A stretch of DNA of 64,000 nt from Rostratula benghalensis (taxonomy: Eukaryota > Chordata > Aves > Charadriiformes > Rostratulidae): positions 126,672-190,671 of the forward strand of contig VXAI01000160.1 in NCBI GenBank assembly GCA_013399305.1, given 5' to 3'. The first letter of the stretch is position 1, and each line of letters opens with the position of its first letter. A program made the position numbers and the translations under genes. This document shows, piece after piece, positions 38,801 through 51,093 of the stretch. A model generated the notes under the pieces. The model had not been told where the DNA came from, made no database searches, and saw only the letters and a list, made by a program, of their open reading frames with translations.

Positions 38801-41697
38801 CCAATGGACAGTGACTATGCAGAGATTTTTCCTGCTTCTTGGCTTTAGGTTTGTTTTTTCTTCTTGTCTTATTTTTTGTCATGCTGAGCCGTAAGAGTTA
38901 TCATCACCTGAAATAAATGAAAAAAGAACAGGAAATGTGATATGCTCAGTACAGTAAAGGTTTGCATTTTTCATCTCCTAACATTTTGTTTTTCAAATCG
39001 CTCTATTCCCAGTCGTGCACTAAAAATCATTTGCTTTAATGCAATTGCTAATAACGATGATATCAACACAAACCTCTGTTTGTTCATATGTTGAGCCCAT
39101 TGAATAAAGAAGCTTATCAGTTATCTGTGTAGAAGCTTTTAATTAGTTTTCTGAATTTACTCCAGAGATTAATGGGCAGATAATATTCAATATATGCTTT
39201 ATTGTTTTCATCTCTTTATTGAGATATCTGAATTTGTATGCTCTTCCCTCTTTGATCTTTTACTGTCTGTCTGTATTAGTAGCTGTAAAATATTTGTCTG
39301 TAAACAGACTCATAAAAGAATTCCACTAGTCCATTGGATCTGGTGGTGGATGGTGGCTTATAAGGTAAGGACACAGCAGCAAATTCTGCTCTATCAGAGA
39401 TTACACACTGTATTCTGAAAAGACTATTTATACTGGTGTCACTTGCTGGCACTTTACAACATTTCCAGTAGCTGGTTGGAGGAACATTTTCACACTCATG
39501 CACCAGATGAACAGTTTGTGAACTTAGACATGTCTTTTTTATTGAGATTTCTTTTGACCTTTCCCCTCAGCTGCCACCTTTTCCCCTGACCCTGACTATC
39601 GCCACTGTGGCATGACTCCTGCAACCCTACTCAGTCTCCTACTTGCCCATGGGACCACTTTGATGTGGCAATCCAGTCCTGTAGCAACTACTTGATCTCC
39701 TCAACCTGGCAAGTTTCTCCTTCATGCAGTGGGTCGTATCCTGTGCCTGTTCACCTGGTGTGCATGGTCTTGTTGAAAGTCTACATGGGGACTCAGAGCC
39801 AGTGAAGCTCAGCCATTGGGCTGTTCCGAAAAAGGGCTTTAAATCTCTGCTTCCAAGGAAACAGCGGTATCACAGGCTTCCCTGACAGCAGCCAATGTCC
39901 ATAGGCAGCTGCCATCCTGGTGTAGGGACTAGGGACTGTGCCCTCTTGTTGCCACAAAGGGAAATTGAATCCAAGTTGCTGAATTCTTCTTTGCTCTTCT
40001 TCATGACTTGTGTCTTGGGAGAAGGTAATGCCTTCAAAGGGCAGATAAAAGGGAATGGAAATCCTAAGTAAACTGCATAATTTTTATTAAAAATAGTGCC
40101 CTGTGTAAATATAAAGTTCAACATTATGATTTTGTTGGCCCAGTAGGAGAAGGATTGAAAATGCTCATTAATGGGATTTAAAAGCAGGAGTTCAGTTATA
40201 TTAGCTACAAAAATATTATTATCATAATTAAGATTGCAAAGCACTAATGAAGCTCTTTAATAATTATCCTTTTTCCTTGGAGATTCATTTCCTAAAACCT
40301 GATTTGAATTTTACATCACACTGGAGAAACTTTATTGTTGTAAAAATGGGAACCACTGGTAGCAGGAAGAGGGCTGAGAACTGCAGCACTTCACACATCG
40401 GTGGGGATGTGCTGGCACTGCAGCCAGAGCTGAGACAGGAGGGACTCAAGGCCATAAACGTTTGAGGCAGTGCGAGGTGCAGGTACAGCCTTGGTCTGAT
40501 GCTGTGTCTGAACTCTCTGCAGGTTTAGGGACTCAGGCACAGAACAAGGGGAGTGCAACCAGAGAGCATCCAGCCATCGGGTGCCTTGATACCAGTCAGA
40601 TCGTGTGTCTGGCCTCCCTGTGTCTGTAGACTTAGCGGTGCCCATCCAAACCCCGAGCTGACTGCACCTTCCTGCCTTGGTCTTGTCAGAAATTACCCTA
40701 AAGCCCCATAGGTTACACGGTTCACCTACAAAGGAGACAGCAAGCTCTACAGAGCAATATTCTGTATGGTCACAGGCTTGCAGGGGCCCTCCTGAGAGAA
40801 GAGAGAGACAGTGAGTTCTCAAAATTAAGTGACAACAAATTGCCCATTTAAAAATATCTCCCCAAAACAGCTTTTCATGATTCATCTCCCCAGATGATTA
40901 AATATTTAGTTCTGCTGACAGGAATGTGATAGTTACTATAGAGCAGAAAATTTAGTGCAGTGTGTGAGTTATAAGCAGATATGTTATCAAGCTGTTAGCA
41001 CAAAAGTGATGGGATTATTGGTGTTGATATCTGTATTTATTTCTTTCTATTGTATAGGGATTTTTTTATTCCCTGTACAGCAGCAGATTTAGGCCACAGC
41101 TTTGGCTCTTGCACAGGGCAAGGAAGTTGTTGCTTCTTGCAGGCTATCATTGTGTTTCCCCCACTCCTCAGGCCACCACCTATGATCAGAGCAGCTGAGT
41201 CCCCACGGGTGCAACCATGAGGATGGGGAAGGCCAAGGAGAGCACTCATTGCCTGGCTCAAGTACTGATCCACTCCCTGGAGCCAGGCCCACAGTTTCTA
41301 AGCTGGTTGAAGAAGCAAGCGAGGTCCCAACAGGGTGGGGAGAAGGCAAAGACCACTGAGAGATGACAGTCCTTCACCCCAGATCCTGCCTGATGAAAAG
41401 GGAGCTGCTACATCAGGTTAGGTGTCTAAAACTAAAAGGAAGTTGGGATTCATGTTTAGTTCCTGCTTTTCTGCTGAAACCTCCACAGAAATATGTGGCC
41501 TTTTCCTTCAACATCCTATGTATGGAGAGGACACCATCACAGCTGGTGTAAATCATGACAGTTAATTTGACAGCACTGTCAAAAATTCAGAATTCTCTTC
41601 TGGATTAAATTTCTCTGCTGTTAGCAAAATTACTCCCAGAGCCAGAGCTTTTAAAAGAAGAGTAATTAGGTACTTTGAGAGCCATCCATAAATGGTT

Positions 41698-41716
41698 AAC
41701 AAACAAACAAACAAAA
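41698..41716. repeat. (AAAC)n microsatellite
   Basis: About four AAAC units, A and C only. Confidence 0.9.
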
Positions 41717-41802
41717 GAGCGAAGGGAATGAAACCAACCTATGTCAGCTCCTGGGCATCTTGCTTTATACTCTGGTGCCACTGTACCCTGTTTAATTGGA
41801 TG

Positions 41803-41829
41803 GAAAGGATTAAAAGGATCAAAAGGATC
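41803..41829. repeat. Three 9-bp tandem units (AAAAGGATC)
   Basis: Units GAAAGGATT, AAAAGGATC and AAAAGGATC are directly adjacent. The last two are identical. Confidence 0.85.
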
Positions 41830-42720
41830 TTGTCAAGGCTATTGCTGCCAGAAAAAAAAAGAGAGCGACTTTGACAGCAAAAAGATTGATTTTCTGCTTG
41901 TGTTGGTGTTTCCCAGGTAGTTTGTGCCAAACCAAACAACAGTCCTTGAGGTTTTGACAAATAAATCTTTATAGTGTTATATTTGCATACTCTGCCAGTT
42001 TGCCTGTACTGGCTGAGCATTTGACCACGAGAAGATCATAGGTCAGATGTTATATTATTCTACTTATTTAAATATTTGCAGAAACAAATAAACTTTAACA
42101 GATTTTTACAACTGAGAATACTTTATAACTGAGACCATTTTCAAGGGAAGATTTCAGACCTAATAATTACAAAATAATCTGTGCAGCTTTACCCACACAT
42201 TTAGGCCTGGATTTTGTAAAGCTACGCATACATGAGGGACTTCTTACAGCAGTATAGAGTTAAGCACATGTTAAAGTCTTTGTACATTTGGGACTTCTGA
42301 TACTGTGAGGATTAAATTTTTATAAATACCTAAAACAGATTAAGAACATGAGAAGCAGAAAGAGAAGTATAACAGTCAAGGGACATTCTCATGAGAGGCA
42401 TTTTTCTTCTTTTTTTGCTCATTCTGTCATGAAGTGAATATGTTTTTAAATCATCATCTAAAAGTGACATGACAGACACATGGCATACAAATATACAATG
42501 TTAAGATGTGTATGTTGTATTCTTTTCTTCTAGATGGCAGGTTTGTAAAGCAGGAGGGATTTCAGTATAGGGGAGACAGTGCACAAGCTATTTGTAGCAC
42601 AGAAGAGTAAAAGCATAATAAGTCAGATTTCAGGAACATATATGATATAGGAACTAATTCAGGGTGGCTGATATGCTTAGGATGTTTCTGGTGGTAGCCA
42701 GCTTAGCAGGTCCAGAACTA

Positions 42721-44220
42721 AAGGACAATTCAGGTTGGAAGGGACCTCAGCAAGCCTCCAGTCCAACCTCCTGCACAAAGCAGGACCAGCCTGGAGGTCA
42801 GACCAGGCTGCTCAGCACTTTGTCCAGTCAGGTGTTGAAAACCTCCAAGAACGGGGATGTCACAGCTGCTCCGGGCAGCTTTCTTCACTGCCTGGCTGTC
42901 CTCATAGAGAAAAAGTGCTCCTCTCTTCTTTCTGCTTATGCCTGTTATTTCTCACTCTGTCATCCTGCACGACCATGAGGACTCTAGCTCTGGCTCCTCA
43001 TTGACTCTTAACAGGTATTGGGGGACTGTAAGGTTCCCCAAAACTGTTCCTTGTCCAGACCAAACCATCCCAGCTCAACCAACACCTCCTCATGTGAACA
43101 AGTGTTCCAGCCCCCACTACCTTGGTGGGTCTCTGCTGAGCTCCCCCCAATTAATGTATATCTTTTCTGTGCTGGGGGAGCCAAAACCAGACACGGTACC
43201 GTAGATATGGTCTAACAAGTGCTGGGTCAAGTGGGATTGTCCCTTCCCTTGATTAGGCTGAGCAGTCCATGCAGCCCAGGGTGCTGTTGGCCATCCTTGT
43301 CACCAAGACATACCACAGCATGCTTCCTGAGGCCTGCCAGGACTCCCATGGCCTTTTCTGCAGAGCTGCTCCCTGGGTTAGTCCATACCCAGCCTGTATC
43401 AGAGCCCTAGGCTATTAATTTCCAGGTGCAGGACTTGGCAGTTGTCCCCATTTAATTTCATGAGGTTAGCCCTTCCCTCCAGCCTCTCTGGGTCCCCGCC
43501 ATGACACTAACCCTGCCTGTGAGCATGAAGCTGACATAGAAGACATCCGCTGCTCTCTCCCCATCCACAGATACTATCATTGCATTGTAGCAGTCAATCA
43601 GGTTACTATTGCTGACTGCTTCTGATCACAGTTTCCTTCAAGTGCTCAAAGATGGGCTCCAACAAAACTCACTCCCTGATTTCCCAGGAGCTGAAATGAG
43701 GATGACTGGCCTGTTGCTCCCTGGATCACCCTTTTGGCGTTTTTTGAAGGCAACATTTGCCTTTCTCCAGCCCTCAGGGACCTCCCCCATCTCCATGACC
43801 TCTCAAAGATGAGAGAGATCAGCCTAAAAAGGACACTACTAACACTGCCAGCACCCATGGAGGCAGGAGCTTGGGTCCCATTGACTTGTATGGGTCAACT
43901 TCCCTCAAGCTCCTTCAAATTCCCTCACCTCATGCTCGTCTTTCTGCTTCTTCCTAACCTTGCCTCCTACACAGAGACCTGGGAGACTTTGCTGATGAAG
44001 ACTTCAGCAAAGGCAGCATCAGTACCTCAGCCTTACCTGTTTGCTGTCACTAATTCTCCTCCCCACCAACCAATACTGCAGCAGTCCCACACTTTCCTTG
44101 TTCAACGTTTTACTGCTGATGTAGCAGCAGAAGCTCTTGTTGCCCTTGACGTGGCCTGCAAGTGTCAGCCCTAGGAGAGCTTTGACTTTCTTGCCACCGT
44201 CCCTACACGTCCAATACAGA
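42721..44220 (-). mobile_element. CR1 LINE, long 5'-truncated copy, antisense
   Basis: About 1.5 kb of CR1 in reverse orientation. From left to right on the + strand it shows the antisense 3' UTR (GGTTGGAAGGGACCTCAGCA, TCCAGTCCAACCTCCTGCAC), the promoter-like GC-richer part, and then the C-terminal part of the second open reading frame with reverse-transcriptase-derived sequence (around 43500-44160, with blocks like GTAGCAGTCAATCAGGTTAC and CTTTCTCCAGCCCTCAGGGA). Many indels and stops break the frame, so it is inactive. The terminal octamers are degraded, indicating greater age than the 32.5-kb copy. Open frames across it on either strand are remnants. Confidence 0.88.
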
Positions 44221-44619
44221 GAAAGACAATACCTCTGCTGGTTGGCTTACTCTCCCTTGCCATTTTGCTCACGTGTGACCTTTGACAAACATTTGTCCGT
44301 GTGCAAGCGAGTAGTAACTAAGCCTTTAGCTGCCCCGTGCCTCAGTTTCCGTGTTGGAATGCACCCATTAACTCCAATACACCAGCTGCACTTTGCAAAA
44401 CCCCTACACAACTGTCCCTTGCCTGGTGGCATACATTGTTATTTAAAATAACTTTTCCATGAGAGAAGGGCAGCCTGCAGTTACCACACGTCATGCAATG
44501 CTGCGATTGTTGTGGGAATAACTTGTTTAATAAGTGAAGGAGAAAATCCAGTAGCATGGTAAGTGTCCAGGTTTAGAGTTACCTTCATTTTTGCCGTCCT
44601 ACCAAATGGCAGGTGTCAT

Positions 44620-44860
44620 CCTGCGGGGACACAGGGGGTCTGAGCCCCCTCACGCGCCCCACGGCAAGCCCAGGTGCTCCGTCTCCGTGGCTCGTTCAGA
44701 AGGCGAGAGGGCTGCCCGAAGACCATTGCAGTCCCATCCTCCTCCCTTCATCACATGCAGCGATGTTACCAAACTGACCTACTTTCCCCGGCCGCCCACG
44801 GAAGGCTAATCCTGTTTAGCATTGCTGGAAGGGGACGGGCACGCGGAGAAGTGCTCCGAG
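44620..44860. promoter_or_regulatory. Intragenic CpG-rich patch
   Basis: I count about 17 CpG in roughly 230 bases at about 60% GC, close to the level expected without CpG loss, while flanking intron DNA is CpG-poor. This can mark an alternative promoter or an unmethylated enhancer. A CRE-like half ACGTCAT lies nearby at 44488-44494. It could also be a remnant of a GC-rich insertion next to the CR1 copy. Confidence 0.35.
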
Positions 44861-45011
44861 TTATACAGATGGCAGTCTTTGCTGATTAATGTTAGTTTAA
44901 TTTGTTTGCCTTTCTGTTTCCAGCTGTGGGAGGGGAGAGCAGAGCAGCAGTTGGAACCCGGGGATTCACTTAGCCTGTTCACTGAAGGCTGAATGGCTTT
45001 AGTCATTCAGT

Positions 45012-45100
45012 AATAACAACAATAATAATAAGGGAGATAACGAGCATGCATGTACTGATCTTCATCAGGGATCCCAAGTGCTGCACAAACTTCACGCGTT
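45012..45100. repeat. AAT/AAC microsatellite plus ancient SINE-like relic
   Basis: A short AAT/AAC run (45012-45031) is followed by CATGCATGTACTGATCTTCA and CCCAAGTGCTGCACAAAC. These resemble the widespread amniote relic in which an AAT run precedes a block like AAAGTGCTTTACAAA (MIR/L3-tail type). The assignment is from memory and the divergence is high. Confidence 0.35.
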
Positions 45101-48100
45101 GCTCACAAGCTAGAGATAAAGGATGCCTCTCACCTAGCCTGGCCACGCTCCAGCACGGCACTGCTGACCTCAGCCATCTCAGCCCTGCCTTAAACTGCTG
45201 CAAATCATACCACATCCATAGGGGCTTCACAGGCCTCTCACCCTAAAATTCAGCCGGCTCCGGGATAGAGGGGGAGGAAGATGTAAAATAGCACACAGCA
45301 ATAGGAGCATCATACTTCTTCGCACTAAATGGGAATAATGCAAAGAATAATCCCAGAATATGTCCTGAGCCTTCACTTCTCTTCAGCATAATCTCATAAT
45401 ACTCAGCTGCATTACCTGTGAACATTTCCTTGCCATCCCCAGTTCAGAAGAGTGGAGCATTAATTTATGTCAAATTCCATCATTTTCATTGACCACATTC
45501 AGATTTTGTCCGTTTTGCTTTGAGCCCATTACCATCTAAAAATTCACTGTACACATATGAATGAAACATATAAAAGCCTATGGAGTTCATGAAGTCCAAT
45601 TTTTTCTCATTCTGTTTTCCCCTTTTCTTTTTTGGAAACCTCTGAACAACCTCTTCTCTATTGTAAACAAAATGTAGTAATCTACTGAATGCAGGAAGAC
45701 TGCACTGCACACTGTCAGGCAGAAATAGTCATAACTGAAGCTGGACACTTACCATGCTACTGGGATTGTTTCCTTTACTCGTAAAAACAGTAATTCCCAT
45801 AAAAATTGCAGCATTACGTGACCTGTGGTAACTGCAGACTGCCAGTCTTCCACTGAAGAGTCACAGTCCCTTCTTAAATAACAGCATATGCCATCAGGAA
45901 AGTGATTTTTTTACTGCCTTTTCTTAAGTTCTCTTAAGGCTACTCTGTTTACATTTTGATAAATCAATTTTGATTGCTATGTGTGGGATTGTGCTGTATT
46001 TAGTTAGGGACTCCAGCGTCATAGGTTTACCTTTGAAAAGCAAGGATGGAGGGGTGCAGTTCAGTTTGATGTCTCTATGAATTTGTTGATTTATTCTAGT
46101 TTGTGTTTATACGAATCCTCCTGCTGTGTGTTCGTGCCATAGCCCTCATAGTGGGATATCCGAATGCTTCATCCATGTCAGAGAAATACGGAACAAGGCA
46201 TTTAAAATGATCAGATGGTAACTTCTTGCCTGTAAACTTATAACCTTTCCTGCCACTTCCCATTTGCTAATCTTTCTCTTTGCCCCCCAGCAAGGCTTGG
46301 AAACACTTTACTTGTTCGTGTAGTTTATTTCATGTCAGAGCTCTGCCTTAGCTGAGAAGGACAGAGACCTGCTAATGCCAAGCCACCAGTGGTGCTTCCC
46401 AGTGTGGGCAACTGCCCATCTAAACCAAGCTGTGGAGCACCCATGGGACAACACTGTTGTCCAACCACAGTGCCCATCCTCAAACAGGGGAACCTGGCAG
46501 TGCTAACACAGTGACCCAGCCACACTGTCCCCTGTGTTAGTAGGTGGCCAGAAACTGCTCCCTTGGCTCATGCCTGGAGCCTCTACTCCTCCTTGGTACC
46601 TACCCTCTTCCCATGTCGTGGATCCTACGTGCTATGCACAGCATGCCATGGGTGGGCGGGTCTGGCCTTTAAGTCCTGCACCACCAAAAATAACCACATG
46701 CCCCCTTTATAACACCGAGCTCTTGGCCACCAGCCTCTTTCCTTCCCTTCAAAGAGGGAACCGGAGGGTAACTCCCTGTTGAGGCAGCGCTCAGCATCAT
46801 GCAGAAGTAACACTCAGCAGAGATGGGCACCAGGGCTGGCCGATGTGTCTGGAAGGCACAGGGGCATGTCTACTTTCCACCCTGTTGGTCTTTTTCTTTC
46901 CTCCTCTGAAAGATAACAGTTGTTGGGGAGGGTCTGCCCAGAGGCGAGAAGGTAGTTCAAGATGTTTCTTCCCAGTGTCCCAGTTTTCCATACAACCCTT
47001 GCCCATCTCGTGTCTGTGAGAGGATTGTTCTCCAAGTGCAATATCATTATCTTTACTTAGGATGGTGATATTGTACCAGCATCCTTAAGTGGAGAGTGAG
47101 GTTTGAGGGAGGGCTCAGGCGCTCAGGTGTATCTACAGTGGGTGGGAAGCAACAATAAGGCTGAATGTGCCCTGTACAGGACAAGTAGTTGAATATCCCA
47201 AGCAGGCCTGTGGGGTGGTGGAGGCAGACACCCCACTGTGCTAGAAAGGGAAGGAGAAGAAAACCCCAGTCTTTCCCTCCAGCTGCCCAATTCAGGGCCA
47301 AAGAAGCACAAGCACTGTGATTTCTTCCTAGGCTTCCCCAGGCACATCCCAGGACCTCCAAAAGAAATTTACATCTCTGATTTAATTCACCGGAGTTAAA
47401 TGAATATGATTAAAAATTCTTTTTAAATGTCAAGCTGATTTGTAGGAATTGTGATTAGCTGGCCACGTGGCAACTTAGTGGGGAATCAACAGCTGATTCC
47501 TTACATTTGAGTGTCAGTCATTTTATAGCTTATCCTTATGAGGACAAGCAGGAGAGAAACCATCCTCACCCACACAGAACAGTAGTAGTTTAACTTGCTG
47601 AAAAAACATGTTTCTAGCACAGGATAAGGTGTTTCAGTGCCAGATTAATTTTATAGTGCAAGCTCTGTGTCCACTGGGAAAAGACTGTATCAAAATAAAC
47701 ATGTGCAACCTTTCTTCTGGAGGGTCCCTGGAGCGAGCTGGAACTCTGCCTGAATTACTTCTTTCCTCAACAACTATTTGTTGTATGAATGAAGGGGGGA
47801 GGAATATGTTTGTGCTGTACTTCTCCATCTGATAACTAAGCCAAGCATACACCGTTAACACTTCTAGCCAGTCTTATGAAGTGACACTCTTCCCACTTGT
47901 GGGTGTGTGTCTGTCTGTGTACCGCCCCAGTGGTAGTACTTGAGCTTTTTTCCTCCTTATTCCAGGTGGTTCCCATCATTTTTGAGTGATGGCGTCTTCA
48001 CTCCTTGTCAATAATGATTAGATTAATGAAGCTCCAAATGTAACTGTCACTATCAAATGCTCCATCGGCAGGAGTTAGCATCATGCGATGTTGTTACCTA

Positions 48101-49398
48101 TAGCTTTCCAAATTCTTTGTGTTTTATGAAAGGGTTGTTCGAATTTTGAGAAATCCTTGTGCCACTTCTTTATGTCACCTCTTTGCAGGGGAACTGTGGC
48201 ACAGAACCATGTCATTCACTCCCTGCCTCCATCATTGCAACAAGCCAGAATTGCCTCCTAAACCAGGCGTTGACAGGGATGAGAGAGCGGATTTCCAGTT
48301 TGCTATCTGAGACCCTCCCAGCTCAGGGACTGGGAGGGTAACATAAAACAAGCAGGTTGCACTAAACACATGCCTAAGCTCCATGCTATGGGTTTCTCCT
48401 CCAGGTGTAAACCAGCAGCTGGTGTGGCTCAGGAGAGGGATGGCAGTACGGGTCCACAGCAGTTGTGTACTCTGCTGTATCTTATTGAGAACAGTTTTAA
48501 TTTCATATGGTGCATATATACTGGCAAGCACTGTTAGCGATGCTTACGATGCTCTGGAGATTTTGCTGTGTGAGCAAACAGAAGCAAAATGACAATTAGA
48601 TATTGTCTAACACTAGCAACAGCACAGCAGGTCCAGAATTTCATGTCAGTCAGTGAGAAACCTTGTTTACTGGAAGCTGGCCATGAATTGCTTTACAAAT
48701 CTAGCCAAATCCTTGGCAGAACAGACCAGTTAGACCTGTTGCTCTCTTGTAAGTGTAGAGGCTTCCTGGCACTGTAATTCCTTGATGGTTTATAGGTACA
48801 GCTATAGGAAGCCCCCTTCCACTAGGTACATTGTGCCTCTCCAAAACAGCCGGGGCTGAGCAGCGCTGTTGCTGACTGCTCCATCAACCCCCCTCCTTCC
48901 TCAGAGCCACCCAGAGCTCTTGTCCCCGTATGCCTGCTTCCTGATGGGAATCTGTTATAACCAGAGGAGGCTTTGGCGCAGCAGAGGAAGACCTTCAGGG
49001 ATTTAGAGAGAGCAACTTCTTCTGCTGACACTGCCCCATTTCGCTTGTCATATCCTAGATTCAACAAGGAAGCACGCAGTAGTGCATTTTGGGAAAAAGT
49101 CTAGCAAAGACAGATAGCAAAATCTATTGCCAAATTACTGATGCCTTCTTTATTATTGAACAACATAGGTGAACATTTTCTTTGCAACAAAACCCACTGA
49201 ATTTTGTCCCTACATTTTAGCCTGAATTATTTGAAACACAGAGGTTGGGCTGATTCTGGGCAAATAACCACCTAAAGTATTTGTAAAAGACTGGTAAATA
49301 AATTGTAAGTGGGTTATAAATATTTCTAGTCTAAAATATGGCTGACTTGGATGTTTTGCAATGCCAAATAAATAGCTGAAAAAACATCTAAAAACTAC

Positions 49399-49444
49399 AT
49401 GTTCCCTAAAATCAAGGACTGTGGCATAAAACACTGCTGACACA
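49399..49444 (+). repeat. 46-bp direct duplication, copy 1
   Basis: It begins ATGTTCCCTAAAATCAAGGA and ends GCTGACACA. It matches 50906-50951 at 45 of 46 positions; the mismatch is CATA here versus CGTA in copy 2. Flanks are unrelated. Confidence 0.95.
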
Positions 49445-50905
49445 TGGTATTATTTGCTATTTTGTTCTGTATAATAGAATTCAGTAACTTAAATTTGCCA
49501 GTTATGACTAAAAAAGCCAGTCAGCCTTCATATTTCGTATTTATGCTTCTCCATCAAAGAGCTGAATGCCATGAAGTAGTACCTTTACCCTCCAGTCAGT
49601 GATCTGTGGCTTTAATTCCTCATTACCCTCCTACTGGATAAAAAATTACAGAGTAGTTTCATGTTCTTAGCTAACGGTTGAGTAATGAGCAGGTGGAATA
49701 TTGCTGTAAGGGAATTAGCAGCAGAAGGACTGAGTTTATCCACTGTTCTTATTATCAATAAGTTTTCACTCCTGTTATTTCATAAAATGTACTTTAAACA
49801 GACAAATCTATGTGTGACTCACACGTGGAAAATACCATGGGCTTAAATAATGCCTAGCAACCAACTTCTCTCCTTCTCCCCCCACCCCCCTCCAATTTTC
49901 TTCATGTCTTACATGTCTTATTATAAACGAGAAACATTGATTTTTGAAAACGAGTGTTATCATTGCCTGTTGTTACACCACCGCTTTGAAAATGACACTT
50001 TTGACAATATCCAGAGTTCGTAGCGGCGTTGTGCTGCTGGTTTGGGAAATATTTGCGTGGGATGCAGCAGCACGTGGTTTCTGTGCTCTGACATGGGCCT
50101 GAGGGGCTGGGAGAGGCTGCAGTAGCACAGGGCATCCTGCTCAGGCTGAAGCGTTTATGGCTGAAGCAACACTTTCTCCTAAAGCCACAGAGCAAAGGAG
50201 GGTGGGCAGTGAGCCGGTGACAAGTGTTTCTGAGGATCTCAGCCTTCAGCTGGTCTGCTCTTGTAGTTTTCCCACCACCTTGTACGCGATTGAGCCCCTT
50301 TTACACTGTGGCTTTATCAACATGCCTTGTGCTCAGAGTACTTTCTCCTCACAACTGAAACTGCTGTAGTGATTGGACTGTACACCTGGCGGCGGGTCAC
50401 AACATTTTGGAGATTGGCAAAAGTGAGGAGAATGGCACGGTCCCCGTGCTTGATGTCAGCACCACCGGGCAGACACTCTGAGTGACGGGAGGGTGTTTCC
50501 ACGGCGGCTTAGGCAGTGGAATTTATGAGGACACTGAATTGGGGTGTAATTCAGTATAGTTGTGATCATCTCTTTGGACTTTGGGTCAGGGCCCGCAGGG
50601 ATGGATGAACAGAGGCCCAGTAGGATGCTCCACCTGCCGAGTCGGAGGCGTCAGAGATGCTGGCTCTGGCACTAGGGATGGTTTTGAGGGGAACATAAGG
50701 GAGCTGAAAACACCTTTTTGACTTAGGCAGACCCCAGGGTTCATCCAGCCTGCAAGTTGGCAAAGAGTAATGTCCACACCAAAAATTACTCCAAGGGGTG
50801 GCTGGTTTTGTACTGTGCTGGTGGACTGTCTTGTGCCTGAGAGCCTTGATCCCTGGCTGCCCCTAAGGCTAGCGTGGTGCTCAGGAATAACATTATTCAC
50901 AATGG

Positions 50906-50951
50906 ATGTTCCCTAAAATCAAGGACTGTGGCGTAAAACACTGCTGACACA
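50906..50951 (+). repeat. 46-bp direct duplication, copy 2
   Basis: A near-identical second copy about 1.5 kb downstream of copy 1 in the same orientation, ending 120 bases before the exon 2 acceptor. With no transposon signature at the edges, a templated duplication during break repair is the simplest explanation. Confidence 0.95.
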
Positions 50952-51071
50952 ATTATCTGACCTGGATATCATCACTCTGTTATTAAAATGAAAAAGAGCA
51001 ACTCTGAGATTAACCTGCAAGTAGAGCTAACAAAATGACAATTCATAATGATTCTCACATTCCTTCAACAG

Positions 51072-51093
51072 AAAAAACTGCTTAGACAATCTA
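51072..51093 (+). other. NPAS2: NPAS2 exon 2, untranslated part before the ATG
   Basis: Follows the acceptor TTCCTTCAACAG (AG at 51070-51071). The 22 bases have no stop in the frame of the downstream ATG and would read KNCLDNL after a split Arg codon. A weaker alternative acceptor, CTTAG, ends at 51085 and would shift the frame relative to exon 1. Confidence 0.7.

Larger units (their letters stand above)
32873..42720. other. Intron 1 segment, mostly unique
   Basis: No gene supported. It contains a TTC-rich pyrimidine tract (33224-33257), A/C-only tracts, a 14-bp perfect palindrome (35862-35875), a run of three 9-bp units (41803-41829), and somewhat GC-richer stretches at about 35.6-36.1 kb and 40.4-40.8 kb. 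The longest open frame in the whole window (164 codons, minus strand, 40391-40885) lies here without recognisable homology. Confidence 0.55.
411..51071 (+). other. NPAS2: NPAS2 intron 1 (about 50.7 kb)
   Basis: A very long first intron between the exon 1 donor at 411 (GTAACT) and the exon 2 acceptor ending at 51071 (TTCCTTCAACAG). A possible branch site CTAAC lies at 51027-51031. Long first introns are typical of NPAS2 and often carry regulatory elements. No other gene is recognisable inside it on either strand: the open frames are at most 164 codons, lack domains and are not joined by convincing splice sites. Its repeats and low-complexity tracts are listed separately. Confidence 0.7.
44221..51071. 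other. Intron 1 segment before exon 2
   Basis: Contains a CpG-rich patch (44620-44860), an ancient repeat relic (45012-45100), a somewhat GC-richer stretch at 46.3-47.3 kb, both copies of a 46-bp duplication (49399-49444 and 50906-50951) and the exon 2 acceptor region. No separate gene is supported. Confidence 0.55.
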
